44,148 nucleotides of DNA from an uncultured Bacilli bacterium (GTDB lineage Bacteria; Bacillota_I; Bacilli_A; RF39; UBA660). This document shows positions 9,316 to 18,226 of this stretch, in pieces. Position 1 is the first letter of the stretch; each line of letters begins with the position of its first letter. Position numbers and translations under genes: made by a program. The notes below the pieces were generated by a model, which saw only the letters and a program-made list of their open reading frames with translations, was not told the origin of the DNA and searched no databases. Location of the stretch: the NCBI GenBank assembly GCA_947626655.1, contig CANQTA010000006.1, positions 1 to 44,148 on the forward strand. The letters are read 5' to 3'.

Positions 9316-9879
9316 ATAATTATCTTTAGTAATTAAATTAGATAAATTACCCACATAAGTTATTTCTAAATCATCAACCGCATTATTTCTATCAATATTA
9401 TTTTTTTCATTAAAAGGAACATTGTAAATATTAAAATTAATTTTTAAATAATAATTTTTAGCTAAATTATCACTATAAAATGTAAATAAACCACAGGGAT
9501 CAATTGTTGAACCTTTGACTTCCCAAGTATAATCTTCTTTTATACCTTCGTATTTTAAATAGTTTTTATCTTCTTTTTGAAATGTTGTTATTTTGCTTAC
9601 TAATTCGGTATTATCGAGACTTTTAAAATGAAAATTAATGTTAATATTTTGATTGACAGAATTATCACTGACTCCAATTAAAGTATAATTTTTTAAATCT
9701 TTTTGAACTTCATAAATAAATTCGGTACGATTTAATTGATTTTCATAGGCAAAATCATTATTATCAGTTTCATGTCTAACATCAACTAACATATTAAAAA
9801 GAAAGGTGATAATGACGCCGACTAAAGCAATACTAACAAGTAATTCAACTAAAGTTAAACCATGATTATCTAATTTCAT
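9265..9879 (-). CDS. Prepilin-like protein (type II/IV secretion minor pseudopilin type)
   Basis: The 204-aa protein begins with a classic prepilin peptidase site and helix, HG followed by LTLVELLVSIALVGVI, with the conserved Glu at position 5 after the Gly. After the helix it has a globular, asparagine-rich region of unknown fold. Length and N-terminus resemble GspJ/ComGF-like minor pseudopilins. It is the last of three neighbouring genes with pilin-like N-termini and lies 12 bp after the second. Its 3' end overlaps the ylbJ-like gene on the other strand by 51 bp. No prepilin peptidase or assembly ATPase is in the window. Confidence 0.8.
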   Translation of the reverse strand: MKLDNHGLTLVELLVSIALVGVIITFLFNMLVDVRHETDNNDFAYENQLNRTEFIYEVQKDLKNYTLIGVSDNSVNQNININFHFKSLDNTELVSKITTFQKEDKNYLKYEGIKEDYTWEVKGSTIDPCGLFTFYSDNLAKNYYLKINFNIYNVPFNEKNNIDRNNAVDDLEITYVGNLSNLITKDNYLTNNNTTNKQIGYCTK

Positions 9880-9891
9880 TATTTACCTTCC

Positions 9892-11295
9892 TTACTTAAA
9901 GTACACTGTACAAACAGTTGGCTGATCACTTATTACTTTTAAATTACCATTTCGATAATTAATACTAGCACCATTAGTACAACTTCCCGTATAAAAAGTA
10001 TAACCATAAATTGGGGCTGGACTTAATTCATAACGACCAGTATTTTTATTCATAACATAAACATTTACTTTTATATCATTAGTAGTCATATAATAATAGA
10101 TATGACACTCATCTTCTTCTGTAGCATCAACTAAAGGAGTATTACCAAACATAGTGATAACACTATTATGTTCACAATAACTTTTACCACTATTATAAGC
10201 ATAACCTAAAGTTGGTGGCATTGCAACTTCTTCATAAGTACCATTGCTAGTTTCTAAATAATAATTAAAGAAAACATTATTATTATATTCTTCAAAATAA
10301 ACATGACAAGTAGTTTGGACAACACTCTCACCAATAAATGTACCATTATGATAAGTTACAGTCGCTTCATCATTATCACATAGATAGCCTACATATTTAT
10401 AACCAGCACTCGGAATACTAAAACTACGACTATAACGTTTACCTGTCGTATATCCAGATACACCGTCGGTTGTCTCTTGCATAATTATTATTTCTACTTT
10501 CGAACTACCACCATTATAGTAGACATTGCATTCGTTTTGACCACTTGATTCAATATGAAGGCGACCATTTTCAGGATAAATAGTAGTTATTACATCTGAA
10601 TTATAGCATTTATGAGAATAATATTCATAATTTAATCCCGGTGCTTCATTTACTTCCACGTATTTTAAATCATCAAAGACATGAGTTCCTAAAGCATCTT
10701 CTTTATAAAAATGTAAAGTAACATCGGCAGATCTTTTAATAAAATCTACTTCACATTCACTTTTTTCTTTGGCATTAATAACTAATTCTCTTTTGGCTTC
10801 CGAAAAACTTATTTCTGTGCCATGATTACAAGTATAGCTTTGATAAGCATAACTACGATCAGGAACTTCAAAAACTTCAACTCTTTCAGCATCAGCACTT
10901 TCTTTGGTATAAATTTTGACTAATACATCATCATTGGACTTTTTAAAATAGGCAAAACAAGAATCTTTACCAGTGGCTTTGACATTTATTTGCCCGTTAT
11001 CGAAACTAATTTCAGAAGCATTTTTACAATAACTGTAATTACTTTCAAATAAATAGCCAAAACTAGGAATACTCGTCTCTTGTTCATATTCATGAGTTAT
11101 AGGATTCCATACTAAAATAGTAATGCCAATATCACCACCATCTTCATTAGCAAAAGTGTTACGAATATCATATTTATATTGATCTAATAAAAATCTAACG
11201 CGAGAATAATTATTTAAAAGATATAGCATTAAAATAAGAAAAACTAAAAAGAAACTATAAATTAAGGAGGTAGAAATAAAACCATTTTTCTTCAT
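9892..11295 (-). CDS. Pilin-like surface protein with six two-cysteine repeats
   Basis: I start at MKKNGFISTSLIYSFF (ATG 11293-11295), seven codons inside the ORF-track start; this just clears the upstream stop. The N-terminus resembles a pilin helix (KNG then FISTSLIYSFF) but has no Glu at position 5. After it come six tandem modules of 60-70 residues. Each has a strand-rich start, an aromatic stretch ending in Cys (SNYSYC, QSYTC, SHKC, GYLC, KSYC, TGSC) and a closing Cys-x-x-Tyr-Phe/Tyr (CFAYF, CEVDF, CNVYY, CHVYF, CHIYY, CTVYF). One disulfide per module is likely. Function is unknown; a fibre or adhesin presented by pilin-type assembly is a reasonable guess. Confidence 0.65.
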   Translation of the reverse strand: MKKNGFISTSLIYSFFLVFLILMLYLLNNYSRVRFLLDQYKYDIRNTFANEDGGDIGITILVWNPITHEYEQETSIPSFGYLFESNYSYCKNASEISFDNGQINVKATGKDSCFAYFKKSNDDVLVKIYTKESADAERVEVFEVPDRSYAYQSYTCNHGTEISFSEAKRELVINAKEKSECEVDFIKRSADVTLHFYKEDALGTHVFDDLKYVEVNEAPGLNYEYYSHKCYNSDVITTIYPENGRLHIESSGQNECNVYYNGGSSKVEIIIMQETTDGVSGYTTGKRYSRSFSIPSAGYKYVGYLCDNDEATVTYHNGTFIGESVVQTTCHVYFEEYNNNVFFNYYLETSNGTYEEVAMPPTLGYAYNSGKSYCEHNSVITMFGNTPLVDATEEDECHIYYYMTTNDIKVNVYVMNKNTGRYELSPAPIYGYTFYTGSCTNGASINYRNGNLKVISDQPTVCTVYFK

Positions 11296-11297
11296 AT

Positions 11298-11876
11298 TTA
11301 CACACTTACCCAACTATAGTATCGATGACAATTAGTATTATCAATTGCACAAGTATTATATTCAACTACTAAAATATAAGTAGCGGGAATATCGACATAA
11401 ATAGTCTTTAAATAAGCTAATAATTCTTCAGAAGTATTTAAATATAAACTATTACAATTATTATAATCAGGACAATTTTTATCTAAAGAACAACTTTCTG
11501 TACAATTTTTTAGATTATCTAATTTATTTTCTTTAACAATTAACATTTCGCGAACTTCAAAATCGTTTAAAAGATGGGTAAAAAAGTTTTTATCATCATC
11601 ATGGCCTAAAAATAAATCTTGATACTCAGTACCAATTGTAATAAAAAATTTTCCTTCATTAGTTGTTAAATCTCGTAAAGGTGAGGTAATATTTAATTCA
11701 TTTAATTTGTTTTTTAAATAATAGGTCCGATAAATATAACTAGCATCATCATAATATACTCTTGTTTTTTCTTTTTGCAAAATATTACTAAAAGATGAAT
11801 ATATAAAGAGAAGTGAACCAGTTAGTATAACAATTGCAACAATAGTTTCAACAAAAATAAAGCCATTTTTGTGCAT
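11298..11876 (-). CDS. Prepilin-like protein, first gene of the pilin-type cluster
   Basis: The 192-aa protein has a prepilin-type N-terminus: KNG then FIFVETIVAIVILTGSLL, with Glu at position 5. A cysteine-rich stretch follows near residues 125-145 (CTESCSLDKNCPDYNNC), which suggests disulfides outside the cell. GGAAGTGA precedes the ATG. It is driven by a good sigma-A-type promoter at 11901-11929, and the other two pilin-like genes follow closely, so the three are probably one operon. Confidence 0.78.
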   Translation of the reverse strand: MHKNGFIFVETIVAIVILTGSLLFIYSSFSNILQKEKTRVYYDDASYIYRTYYLKNKLNELNITSPLRDLTTNEGKFFITIGTEYQDLFLGHDDDKNFFTHLLNDFEVREMLIVKENKLDNLKNCTESCSLDKNCPDYNNCNSLYLNTSEELLAYLKTIYVDIPATYILVVEYNTCAIDNTNCHRYYSWVSV

Positions 11877-11900
11877 ATTCGATTCACTTCCCTATTATTA

Positions 11901-11929
11901 ATTATACCCTACCTAAAGTACTTTTGCAA
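11901..11929 (-). promoter_or_regulatory. Sigma-A-type promoter for the pilin-like operon
   Basis: On the minus strand TTGCAA (11924-11929), a 17-base spacer and TATAAT (11901-11906) form a near-consensus promoter 25 bases before the first pilin-like ATG. It begins directly after the alaS terminator. Confidence 0.75.
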
Positions 11930-11931
11930 TT

Positions 11932-11962
11932 TAAAAAAAATAATCTAGCGATTATTTTTTTT
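11932..11962 (-). terminator. Intrinsic terminator after alaS
   Basis: On the minus strand AATAATC, loop GCTA, GATTATT is followed by TTTTTTAAA. It begins just past the alaS stop codon and separates alaS from the pilin-like operon. Confidence 0.8.
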
Positions 11963-11963
11963 A

Positions 11964-13742
11964 TTATTCTAATATTCCTTTAATTCGTCTAACTCCAGCA
12001 CTAGAAGATTCTTCTTTAATAATTTTAAAGTGGCCTAAAACTTGGGTATTCTCGACATGAGGACCACCACAAATTTCTTTTGATAGATTACCAATTGTAT
12101 AAACTTTGACCATATTGCCATATTTAGAATCAAATGTTCCGTGAGCGCCTTCTTTTTTGGCTTGTTCATAAGGTATTTCTTCCCAAGTTACAGGCGTATT
12201 AGTATTGATCATTTCATTAACGCGATTTTCGACTTTTATTTTCTCTTCATCAGTCATTTTATGATCTAAATTAAAATCAAAACGAATTCTTTCACTGGTT
12301 ATATTGCAACCTTTTTGCATAACATCTGGACCATAAATTTCTTGAAGTGTTGCTAAAAGTAAATGGGCTAAGGTATGATATTTAACGGAGTTTTCACTGG
12401 TATCAGCTAAACCACCTTTAAATGAACCCGCATCAATAGTTCTTGATTTTTCTTGATGTTCTTTAAAAGCTTGATGAAATTCTTCCATGTTGACTTCCAA
12501 ATTATTTTCGTGAGCTAATTCAACAGTCATTTCGATAGGAAAACCAAAAGTATCAAATAGTTTAAAAGCATCATGACCAGATACCACATGACCATCTAAA
12601 TGTTTAATGGTTTTGTAAAATAATTTTTCCCCTTCTTTTAAAGTTTTACTAAATTTAGCATATTCTTTAGCCATTTCTTTTATAACTACTTCTTTATTGC
12701 GGCCTAGTTCTTCATAAACATCTTGATATTCGGCAATATATACTGCTGCTACTTGATCTAGGACAAATTCATTAACTCCTAATTTATTAAAAGAACGAAT
12801 AGCTCTTCTTAATAATCTTCTTAAAACGTAGCCTGCTCCGATGTTACTTGGCGTAATACCATGATCATCAGCTAAAATAAATGTAGCAGTCCGAAGATGA
12901 TCCATTATGATACGAAATTCTCTTTTATTATCGGTGTATTTTTGCTTAGTTAACTCTTCAATTTTGCTTTTAGCTTCAGCAAATATACTAGAATCGTAAA
13001 CACTTTCTAAGCCATTTAAAACACTAATAGTTCGTTCAAGGCCCATACCGGTATCAACATTTTGGTTTTCTAATTTACGAAGAGTGCCATCTTCCCCTTT
13101 GTAAAATTCCATAAATACATCGTTCCAGATTTCTAAATATTTACCACAACTACAGGCTGGACTACAATCAGGGCCACATTTCTCTTTACCAGTATCATAA
13201 AACATTTCGGTATCGGGACCACAAGGGCCAATACCACTTCCTAAAATCCAAAAATTATTTTCTTTAGGTAAAAAGAATAAATGATCCTCTGCTACTCCTA
13301 AACTGCGCCATATATTGTATGATTCCGTATCTCTTGGAGCATCATCATCACCAGCAAAAACAGTAAAATACAATTTATCTTTAGGAATACCTAAATATTT
13401 AGGACTAATTAAAAATTCATAACTATAAGTAATGGCTTCTTTTTTAAAATAATCTCCTAAACTCCAATTTCCAAGCATTTCAAAAAATGTTAAATGGGAA
13501 GCATCACCGACTTCATCTATATCGCTAGTTCGAATGCATTTTTGAACATCAGTAAGACGATTGCCACTAGGGTGATGAGCTCCTAATAAATAAGGAACTA
13601 ATGGATGCATACCAGCGGTTGTAAATAAAACAGTGGGATCATTTTCCGGAATTAGGGAAGCAGATGGAATTATTTTATGACCACAACTAGCAAAAAAATC
13701 TAAATAACTTTGACGAAGTTCATTTGCATTAATCTTTTTCAT
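11964..13742 (-). CDS. alaS: Alanyl-tRNA synthetase, short form without the C-Ala domain
   Basis: AlaS charges tRNA-Ala and edits mischarged Ser/Gly. The class II catalytic core is clear (HKIIPSASLIPENDPTVLFT, DVQKCIRTSDIDEVG, FFEMLGNWSLGDYFKKEA). The editing domain keeps its metal ligands in HTLAHLL (HxxxH) and CGGPH (CxxxH). At 592 aa it ends just after the editing domain (ESSSAGVRRIKGILE), whereas standard bacterial AlaS is about 870 aa with a C-terminal C-Ala domain. The ending is a clean stop followed at once by a terminator, so it is not a frameshift. Its ATG overlaps the upstream kinase stop by four bases. An alanine T-box controls the pair. Confidence 0.93.
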   Translation of the reverse strand: MKKINANELRQSYLDFFASCGHKIIPSASLIPENDPTVLFTTAGMHPLVPYLLGAHHPSGNRLTDVQKCIRTSDIDEVGDASHLTFFEMLGNWSLGDYFKKEAITYSYEFLISPKYLGIPKDKLYFTVFAGDDDAPRDTESYNIWRSLGVAEDHLFFLPKENNFWILGSGIGPCGPDTEMFYDTGKEKCGPDCSPACSCGKYLEIWNDVFMEFYKGEDGTLRKLENQNVDTGMGLERTISVLNGLESVYDSSIFAEAKSKIEELTKQKYTDNKREFRIIMDHLRTATFILADDHGITPSNIGAGYVLRRLLRRAIRSFNKLGVNEFVLDQVAAVYIAEYQDVYEELGRNKEVVIKEMAKEYAKFSKTLKEGEKLFYKTIKHLDGHVVSGHDAFKLFDTFGFPIEMTVELAHENNLEVNMEEFHQAFKEHQEKSRTIDAGSFKGGLADTSENSVKYHTLAHLLLATLQEIYGPDVMQKGCNITSERIRFDFNLDHKMTDEEKIKVENRVNEMINTNTPVTWEEIPYEQAKKEGAHGTFDSKYGNMVKVYTIGNLSKEICGGPHVENTQVLGHFKIIKEESSSAGVRRIKGILE

Positions 13743-14266
13743 TTGTCCAATCCCTCTAAATATTTAAATACTTTATCTTTTAATGATTCCATGGTATCAT
13801 TTGGTAAAACATAATCGAAATCATTGTAATCTTCTAGTGCTGTTTCAGTGCGATGCATTTGTTCTTTTAAAGATAACTTACTGGCACTAAATTGATTTTC
13901 AACATAAATTGCATAAACGTTATCATAATTTAACTTAATATCTTCAATTTCTTCAGGCAACCGAACATCACTAATAACTATATTATTACATAAGGTTTCA
14001 TATATTTTCAAATCATTTAACATGTTGTTAACAAAATATTTACTGTCAATACTTCTAATTTTATCGCCAAGTTCTTGTAAATATGTTCGAGGCTTAGTAT
14101 TGTCATTACCATCCCAATCAGTTAATTCCATAGCAAACTTTTTTAAATATTTACTATATTGAGTTATTAAACAAGTTTCTAACTTATAGATATAATATTC
14201 TTTAATATATTTAGCTACTTCTCCTTTCCCACTTCCAGCTTTGCCAGCTACTAAAAATATACGCAT
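13739..14266 (-). CDS. P-loop nucleotide-kinase-like protein in the alaS operon
   Basis: I start at ATG 14264-14266 (MRIFLVAGKAGSGKGE), preceded by AGAAGGAAAG. The longer ORF-track start would be translated out of the T-box terminator hairpin and is wrong. The 175-aa protein has Walker A AGKAGSGKGE at its N-terminus, VISDVRLPEEIEDI in the middle (typical of phage-type deoxynucleoside monophosphate kinases and related P-loop kinases) and a charged C-terminus. Substrate is not determinable; dNMP kinase and dephospho-CoA-kinase-like are the alternatives. It overlaps alaS by ATGA, so it is cotranscribed and put under tRNA-Ala control. Confidence 0.7.
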   Translation of the reverse strand: MRIFLVAGKAGSGKGEVAKYIKEYYIYKLETCLITQYSKYLKKFAMELTDWDGNDNTKPRTYLQELGDKIRSIDSKYFVNNMLNDLKIYETLCNNIVISDVRLPEEIEDIKLNYDNVYAIYVENQFSASKLSLKEQMHRTETALEDYNDFDYVLPNDTMESLKDKVFKYLEGLDK

Positions 14267-14284
14267 TTTTCTTTCCTTCTTTCT

Positions 14285-14475
14285 AAAATAAAAAGGTGGA
14301 ACCACCAAGGAGTCAATATGACGGTACCATCCTTTATTTAACTTAATTTTTTTAACGACTTTTCTGCCGATTAATCTCCTAAAGGAGCAATATTTAACTA
14401 TTTATTATTAGGTTTCACCAATTCCTAACTCTCTTTAAATAAAATTATTAAATACATCTTTATTCAACGATTACT
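14285..14475 (-). ncRNA. T-box riboswitch, alanine specific
   Basis: The minus-strand leader has the layout of a tRNA-sensing T-box. A long Stem I region with GGAATTGGTGAAACC is followed by the presumed specifier GCT (Ala) in ATTGCTCCTTTAGGAG. The conserved T-box sequence AAGGATGGTACCGTC carries TGGT, which would pair with an uncharged ACCA end. Downstream, TCCTT can pair with AAGGA (antiterminator). Alternatively GGTGGTTCCACCTT can pair with AAGGATGGTACC and is followed by TTTTTATTTT (terminator). The codon matches alaS two genes down. Boundaries are approximate. Confidence 0.9.
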
Positions 14476-14480
14476 TCATT

Positions 14481-14509
14481 AATATATCATACTTTTCTAG
14501 ATTTTTAAA
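14481..14509 (-). promoter_or_regulatory. Promoter of the T-box / alaS operon
   Basis: On the minus strand TTTAAA (14504-14509), a 17-base spacer and TATATT (14481-14486) lie just upstream of the T-box leader and overlap the last codons of the AI-2E family gene. The fit to consensus is moderate. Confidence 0.55.
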
Positions 14510-15641
14510 TAGTTTTTTCAGGTTCTAAATATTTTTCGTGAAAAAATTCAATTAAAACTCGCAAGATTGTTAAGGTTGGAGCGGCTAAAACCATTCCTAG
14601 GATACCAAAGAAATGGCCAAAAACAAGTAAGGCAATAATAATAATTACTGGATGAGTTTGACTAGCACGGCTCATTACAATTGGTTGTAAGATATAATTT
14701 TCAAAAATTTGAACAATAACACAAATTATTAAAGCACCAATGCCAATTAAAGGATCTTGAGTTAACCCCACTATCACTGCTAAAGCCCCACCAATATAAG
14801 GACCAATAAATGGAATTAGATCAGTTAAACCACAAAACAACCCAAATAAAAGAGGAGCCCGTAAACCGACTAAAGTAAAGCCAATGGAATCACAAACTAA
14901 AACTACAAAAGCTACTAATAAAGTACCATTAACACATTTTCTAACTTCGCCACTCATTTTAGTTGATAATTTTTTGATATCGTGACTTATGTTCTTAGGT
15001 AATAATTTATGGAAATACTTACCGATATTTTCATAATCGATTAAAAGATATATTCCAATAATTAAGCCCATACCCATTGTACCTATACCACTAAATAGTG
15101 ATACTATAATCGTAATTAAAGTATTAGGAAGACTACTAGCAATATCAGTACCATAATTAGTTATAGTATCTAATAATTTTTCAGGAAAATCTCCTAATGA
15201 TAAGCCATTTTCTTCAAAATTCATAAAAAATTCATTGACACTAGTTGTTAATTTTTCAACAAAGGAAGGTAACAAACCAACCATTTCATTAACCTCATTA
15301 TAGACAGTTGGAATAAAAGTATATAAAGTTACTCCTATTACTAAGACAACGATTCCAAAAACAATTATCGAACTAATGGTATTATTATGAATTTTTTGAT
15401 TAAGTTTAACAACAACTGGTCTTAAAATCCAAGCTAAAACAAAACCGATAAAAAAGGGACTAATTACTTTTAAAATATCGAATATAATAGTTAAAATACC
15501 TAATTGACGAATAGCAATAATACTAACTAAAATTAAACAGGCAATAAAGACAATATAAAGAATCTTTAAAATTCTCTTACTAAGACTTATAACTTCATTT
15601 AATTCAGTTTTATTAATTTCTTTATCAAGTTTACCGCGCAT
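14505..15641 (-). CDS. AI-2E family (YrrI/PerM-type) membrane permease
   Basis: The 378-aa protein has about eight membrane segments with the family's long non-membrane region in the middle (about residues 110-170). Signatures include PFFIGFVLAWILRP near the N-terminus and GLFCGLTDLIPFIGPYIGGAL plus FGHFFGILGMVLAAP in the C-terminal half. AI-2E family proteins are exporters or antiporters of varied substrates; the autoinducer link is not general. AAGGAAGTGAG precedes the ATG. In Bacillus the yrrI gene of this family lies between recD2 and alaS, and that order is kept here. Confidence 0.88.
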   Translation of the reverse strand: MRGKLDKEINKTELNEVISLSKRILKILYIVFIACLILVSIIAIRQLGILTIIFDILKVISPFFIGFVLAWILRPVVVKLNQKIHNNTISSIIVFGIVVLVIGVTLYTFIPTVYNEVNEMVGLLPSFVEKLTTSVNEFFMNFEENGLSLGDFPEKLLDTITNYGTDIASSLPNTLITIIVSLFSGIGTMGMGLIIGIYLLIDYENIGKYFHKLLPKNISHDIKKLSTKMSGEVRKCVNGTLLVAFVVLVCDSIGFTLVGLRAPLLFGLFCGLTDLIPFIGPYIGGALAVIVGLTQDPLIGIGALIICVIVQIFENYILQPIVMSRASQTHPVIIIIALLVFGHFFGILGMVLAAPTLTILRVLIEFFHEKYLEPEKTI

Positions 15642-15723
15642 AATCTCACTTCCTTAATATAATTATACTATAATTTTTTTAAAAAACATATTTTATTTAG
15701 CATTTAACGAAAATTTGTCAATG

Positions 15724-15745
15724 AAAAAAGCACTAAGTGCCTTAA
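15724..15745 (-). terminator. Intrinsic terminator after the 53-aa membrane-protein gene
   Basis: On the minus strand AGGCAC, loop TTA, GTGCTT is followed by TTTT, starting at the stop codon of the small gene. It separates that gene from the AI-2E permease gene. Confidence 0.65.
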
Positions 15746-15903
15746 TTTTTCATCATATTGTTAGACATATCAGTTGCTTTATCTAATATATTATTAATTA
15801 ATTTATCAGCTTTCTTTTTGGTATTTTTATTAATTAAAGTATAAGCTCCTAGGCCCATCATTCCTGCAAAAAGTGTACAAGCAACCATTTCCATTTTTTT
15901 CAT
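15742..15903 (-). CDS. Small single-span membrane protein (53 aa)
   Basis: This ORF is too short for the track. GAGGTGG and six bases precede ATG 15901-15903. The protein reads MKKMEMVACTLFAGMMGLGA, then a lysine-rich amphipathic tail ending in DMSNNMMKN. One short hydrophobic segment at about residues 6-22 predicts a membrane anchor with a cytoplasmic tail, in the manner of YtxH-like small proteins. It lies 40 bp after recD2 and ends in its own terminator. Function is unknown. Confidence 0.7.
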   Translation of the reverse strand: MKKMEMVACTLFAGMMGLGAYTLINKNTKKKADKLINNILDKATDMSNNMMKN

Positions 15904-15943
15904 TTTTCCACCTCTAATTGTAGTATTTTCAAATATTCAATTT

Positions 15944-18145
15944 TTATTCTTGAAAAAAGGTTTTTTCGAGTTTTTCTTTTAAAGAGGTTTTACGCATATT
16001 ACCATAATCATTCATTACTCCTTTATAAAAGCTATTCGCTTCCCCAATTAATATAAGACTTTTTTTAGCTCGACTAACACCCGTATAAAGTATTTTATTA
16101 TAAAGCATGGCTCCGTAATGATAAGTTATTGGCATAATCACATGATCAAATTCACTACCTTGGCTTTTATGAATTGTAATAGCATAAGCATGGCGAATAT
16201 TTTTTAAGTCTTTTTTCGGAATCATTACAATATTACCATCAAAATCGATAGTAATTACTTCCTTTTTATAAGGGGTGCTAATAGTAGCTATACTTTTTAT
16301 ATAACCAATATCACCATTAAAAACATTATTATCAGCATCATTAACTAATTGTAAAACTTTGTCGCCTTCTTTATAAACAATCTCACCATAATTAATTTTC
16401 TTTTGACCGGTATCAGGATTAAAAATATCACATAACATTTTATTTAAATTATCAATACCATTTATACCTCGATACATTGGGGCTAAAACTTGTAATTTAT
16501 TTTCATCATAGCCTTTTTCAAGACCAGCTTCGACGACTTTTTTAATAGTATTTTTAATATCTTTACTATCTTTAATAATAAAATTATAATCATCATGTTT
16601 AGCAATAAATTCTTCAGCTAAATCTTTATTTTTAATTTCTCTTGCTAAATAAGGAATATAAGAGTTTTCACTTTGACGATAAATATATTGTAATGGTACA
16701 AATGTAAATAAATCACTATTAATAAGGTCATTTAATACTAATCCGGGGCCAACTGATGGTAATTGGTAGACATCACCTACTAAAATAAGTTTAACATAAC
16801 TATGAATGCCTTTTAAAAGAGCAGCAAATAAAGCATTATCTATCATACTGGCTTCATCAACAATAATTAGTTTTTGAAAGTTTTTGGATTCACTATTGAC
16901 CATAAATTCATTACTATCTTTATTCCATTTTAGAAAGCGATGAATAGTTGAAGCTGTAAGACCTGTGGAAGTACTCATCTTTTTAGAAGCACGTCCGGTG
17001 GGAGCTAAAAGAGCAATATTTTCTATTATGCCAAGATTATCTAATTTATTTTTTTCAATATATAATTTAACAATAGCATTAATAATAGTTGTTTTACCGG
17101 TACCTGGTCCGCCACTTATTATGGTAATATTATTATTTAAAGCAGAAGTAACAGCTTTTTTTTGATCATCATTATATTCAATTTTTAATTTTTTTTCTAA
17201 CTTTTTAATATTATCAGTATAATCATATTTTTCAATAACTTTAGTATTTATTTTCTTTAAAAGTTCTGCAATTGTTATTTCATCTTCATAATTATTTTGT
17301 AAATAACATCGTTCGTTATCTGTTACAATGAGCAAATTTTGCTCTAAATCCCTTAAATATTCCAAAAACGTTTCGTAATCCAAAGAAATATTGAAAAGTC
17401 TATTTAAGTTACTAAAAACATCACCAATAATATAATATATATCACCAGTATTTAAGGAAATAGCTTTCATGGTTTCAATAATACAAGCTTTTATTCTTTT
17501 TTGATCGTATTTATCACCATCATTATTCAAAAATATATTGTCTAGTCTTTTAAAATCAACTATATCATTTAATAAATAAATATTAGTATTTAAAATGCTT
17601 TCTAAGTCACCCCGATATTTATTATAAATTTTACTAGCTTCTTCGATAGAAAAACCTAAATTTTTAAGTTTTAAAATCAAATCAGAACTTTTTGAATAAT
17701 TTAAAATTGAATTATATATTTTTTCACGTTTTGATTCGGTCATTCCTTCGATTTTATCCAAAGCAAACTTATTTTCTTTAATAACATCTAAACTTTTACT
17801 ACCAAACATAGCTACTATTTTTTCAGCCGTTTTCTTACCACAGCCTTTAACAAAATTACTACCTAAAAATTCTAAAATATCGTCATTTTCTTTAGGCATA
17901 ATAAGTTCGTAACTTTCGACTTTAAATTGCTTACCAAATTTATCATGCAATATAAATTCACCGGTAATTTGCATTAAAGTATCAAGTTTTAATTCTACGA
18001 AATTTCCAGTTATTGTAATGCTTTTTTTCACAATATTTTGATATTTTTCATCATCTACTTCGGATACGCGAAAAAGAGCAACTAAATAAGAACTTGCTTC
18101 ATTATAAAAAATACTACTTTTTATTTTGCCAACTAATTTAATCAT
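15944..18145 (-). CDS. recD2: RecD2-type SF1B DNA helicase
   Basis: RecD2 is a 5'-3' DNA helicase acting in repair and fork maintenance without RecBC. The 733-aa protein has the usual N-terminal OB-like region, helix-hairpin-helix repeats (FVKGCGKKTAEKIVAMFG), then a helicase core. The core has Walker A ISGGPGTGKTT near residue 345, IVDEASMID (motif II), LVGDVYQLPSVGPG (motif III) and AITIHKSQGSEFDHVI (motif VI). All motifs are intact. The family runs to about 740-800 aa. It is followed by the 53-aa gene and the AI-2E permease in the Bacillus-like recD2-yrrI-alaS order. Confidence 0.95.
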   Translation of the reverse strand: MIKLVGKIKSSIFYNEASSYLVALFRVSEVDDEKYQNIVKKSITITGNFVELKLDTLMQITGEFILHDKFGKQFKVESYELIMPKENDDILEFLGSNFVKGCGKKTAEKIVAMFGSKSLDVIKENKFALDKIEGMTESKREKIYNSILNYSKSSDLILKLKNLGFSIEEASKIYNKYRGDLESILNTNIYLLNDIVDFKRLDNIFLNNDGDKYDQKRIKACIIETMKAISLNTGDIYYIIGDVFSNLNRLFNISLDYETFLEYLRDLEQNLLIVTDNERCYLQNNYEDEITIAELLKKINTKVIEKYDYTDNIKKLEKKLKIEYNDDQKKAVTSALNNNITIISGGPGTGKTTIINAIVKLYIEKNKLDNLGIIENIALLAPTGRASKKMSTSTGLTASTIHRFLKWNKDSNEFMVNSESKNFQKLIIVDEASMIDNALFAALLKGIHSYVKLILVGDVYQLPSVGPGLVLNDLINSDLFTFVPLQYIYRQSENSYIPYLAREIKNKDLAEEFIAKHDDYNFIIKDSKDIKNTIKKVVEAGLEKGYDENKLQVLAPMYRGINGIDNLNKMLCDIFNPDTGQKKINYGEIVYKEGDKVLQLVNDADNNVFNGDIGYIKSIATISTPYKKEVITIDFDGNIVMIPKKDLKNIRHAYAITIHKSQGSEFDHVIMPITYHYGAMLYNKILYTGVSRAKKSLILIGEANSFYKGVMNDYGNMRKTSLKEKLEKTFFQE

Positions 18146-18169
18146 AAATTAATTATAACCTATTTATAT

Positions 18170-18196
18170 AAAAAAGACTAGAATTTTCTAGCCTTT
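18170..18196 (-). terminator. Intrinsic terminator after the GLUG surface-protein gene
   Basis: On the minus strand AGGCTAGA, loop AAAT, TCTAGTCT is followed by TTTTTTATAT. It lies about 30 bases past the stop of the GLUG-repeat gene and before recD2. Confidence 0.75.
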
Positions 18197-18226
18197 GTTA
18201 GAATTAAATTTTGATATAATAAATTA

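Noticed and set aside
14267-14308. Upstream start MVVPPFYF for the kinase-like gene
   Set aside because: These codons are the T-box terminator hairpin; the ATG at 14264-14266 has a good ribosome binding site.
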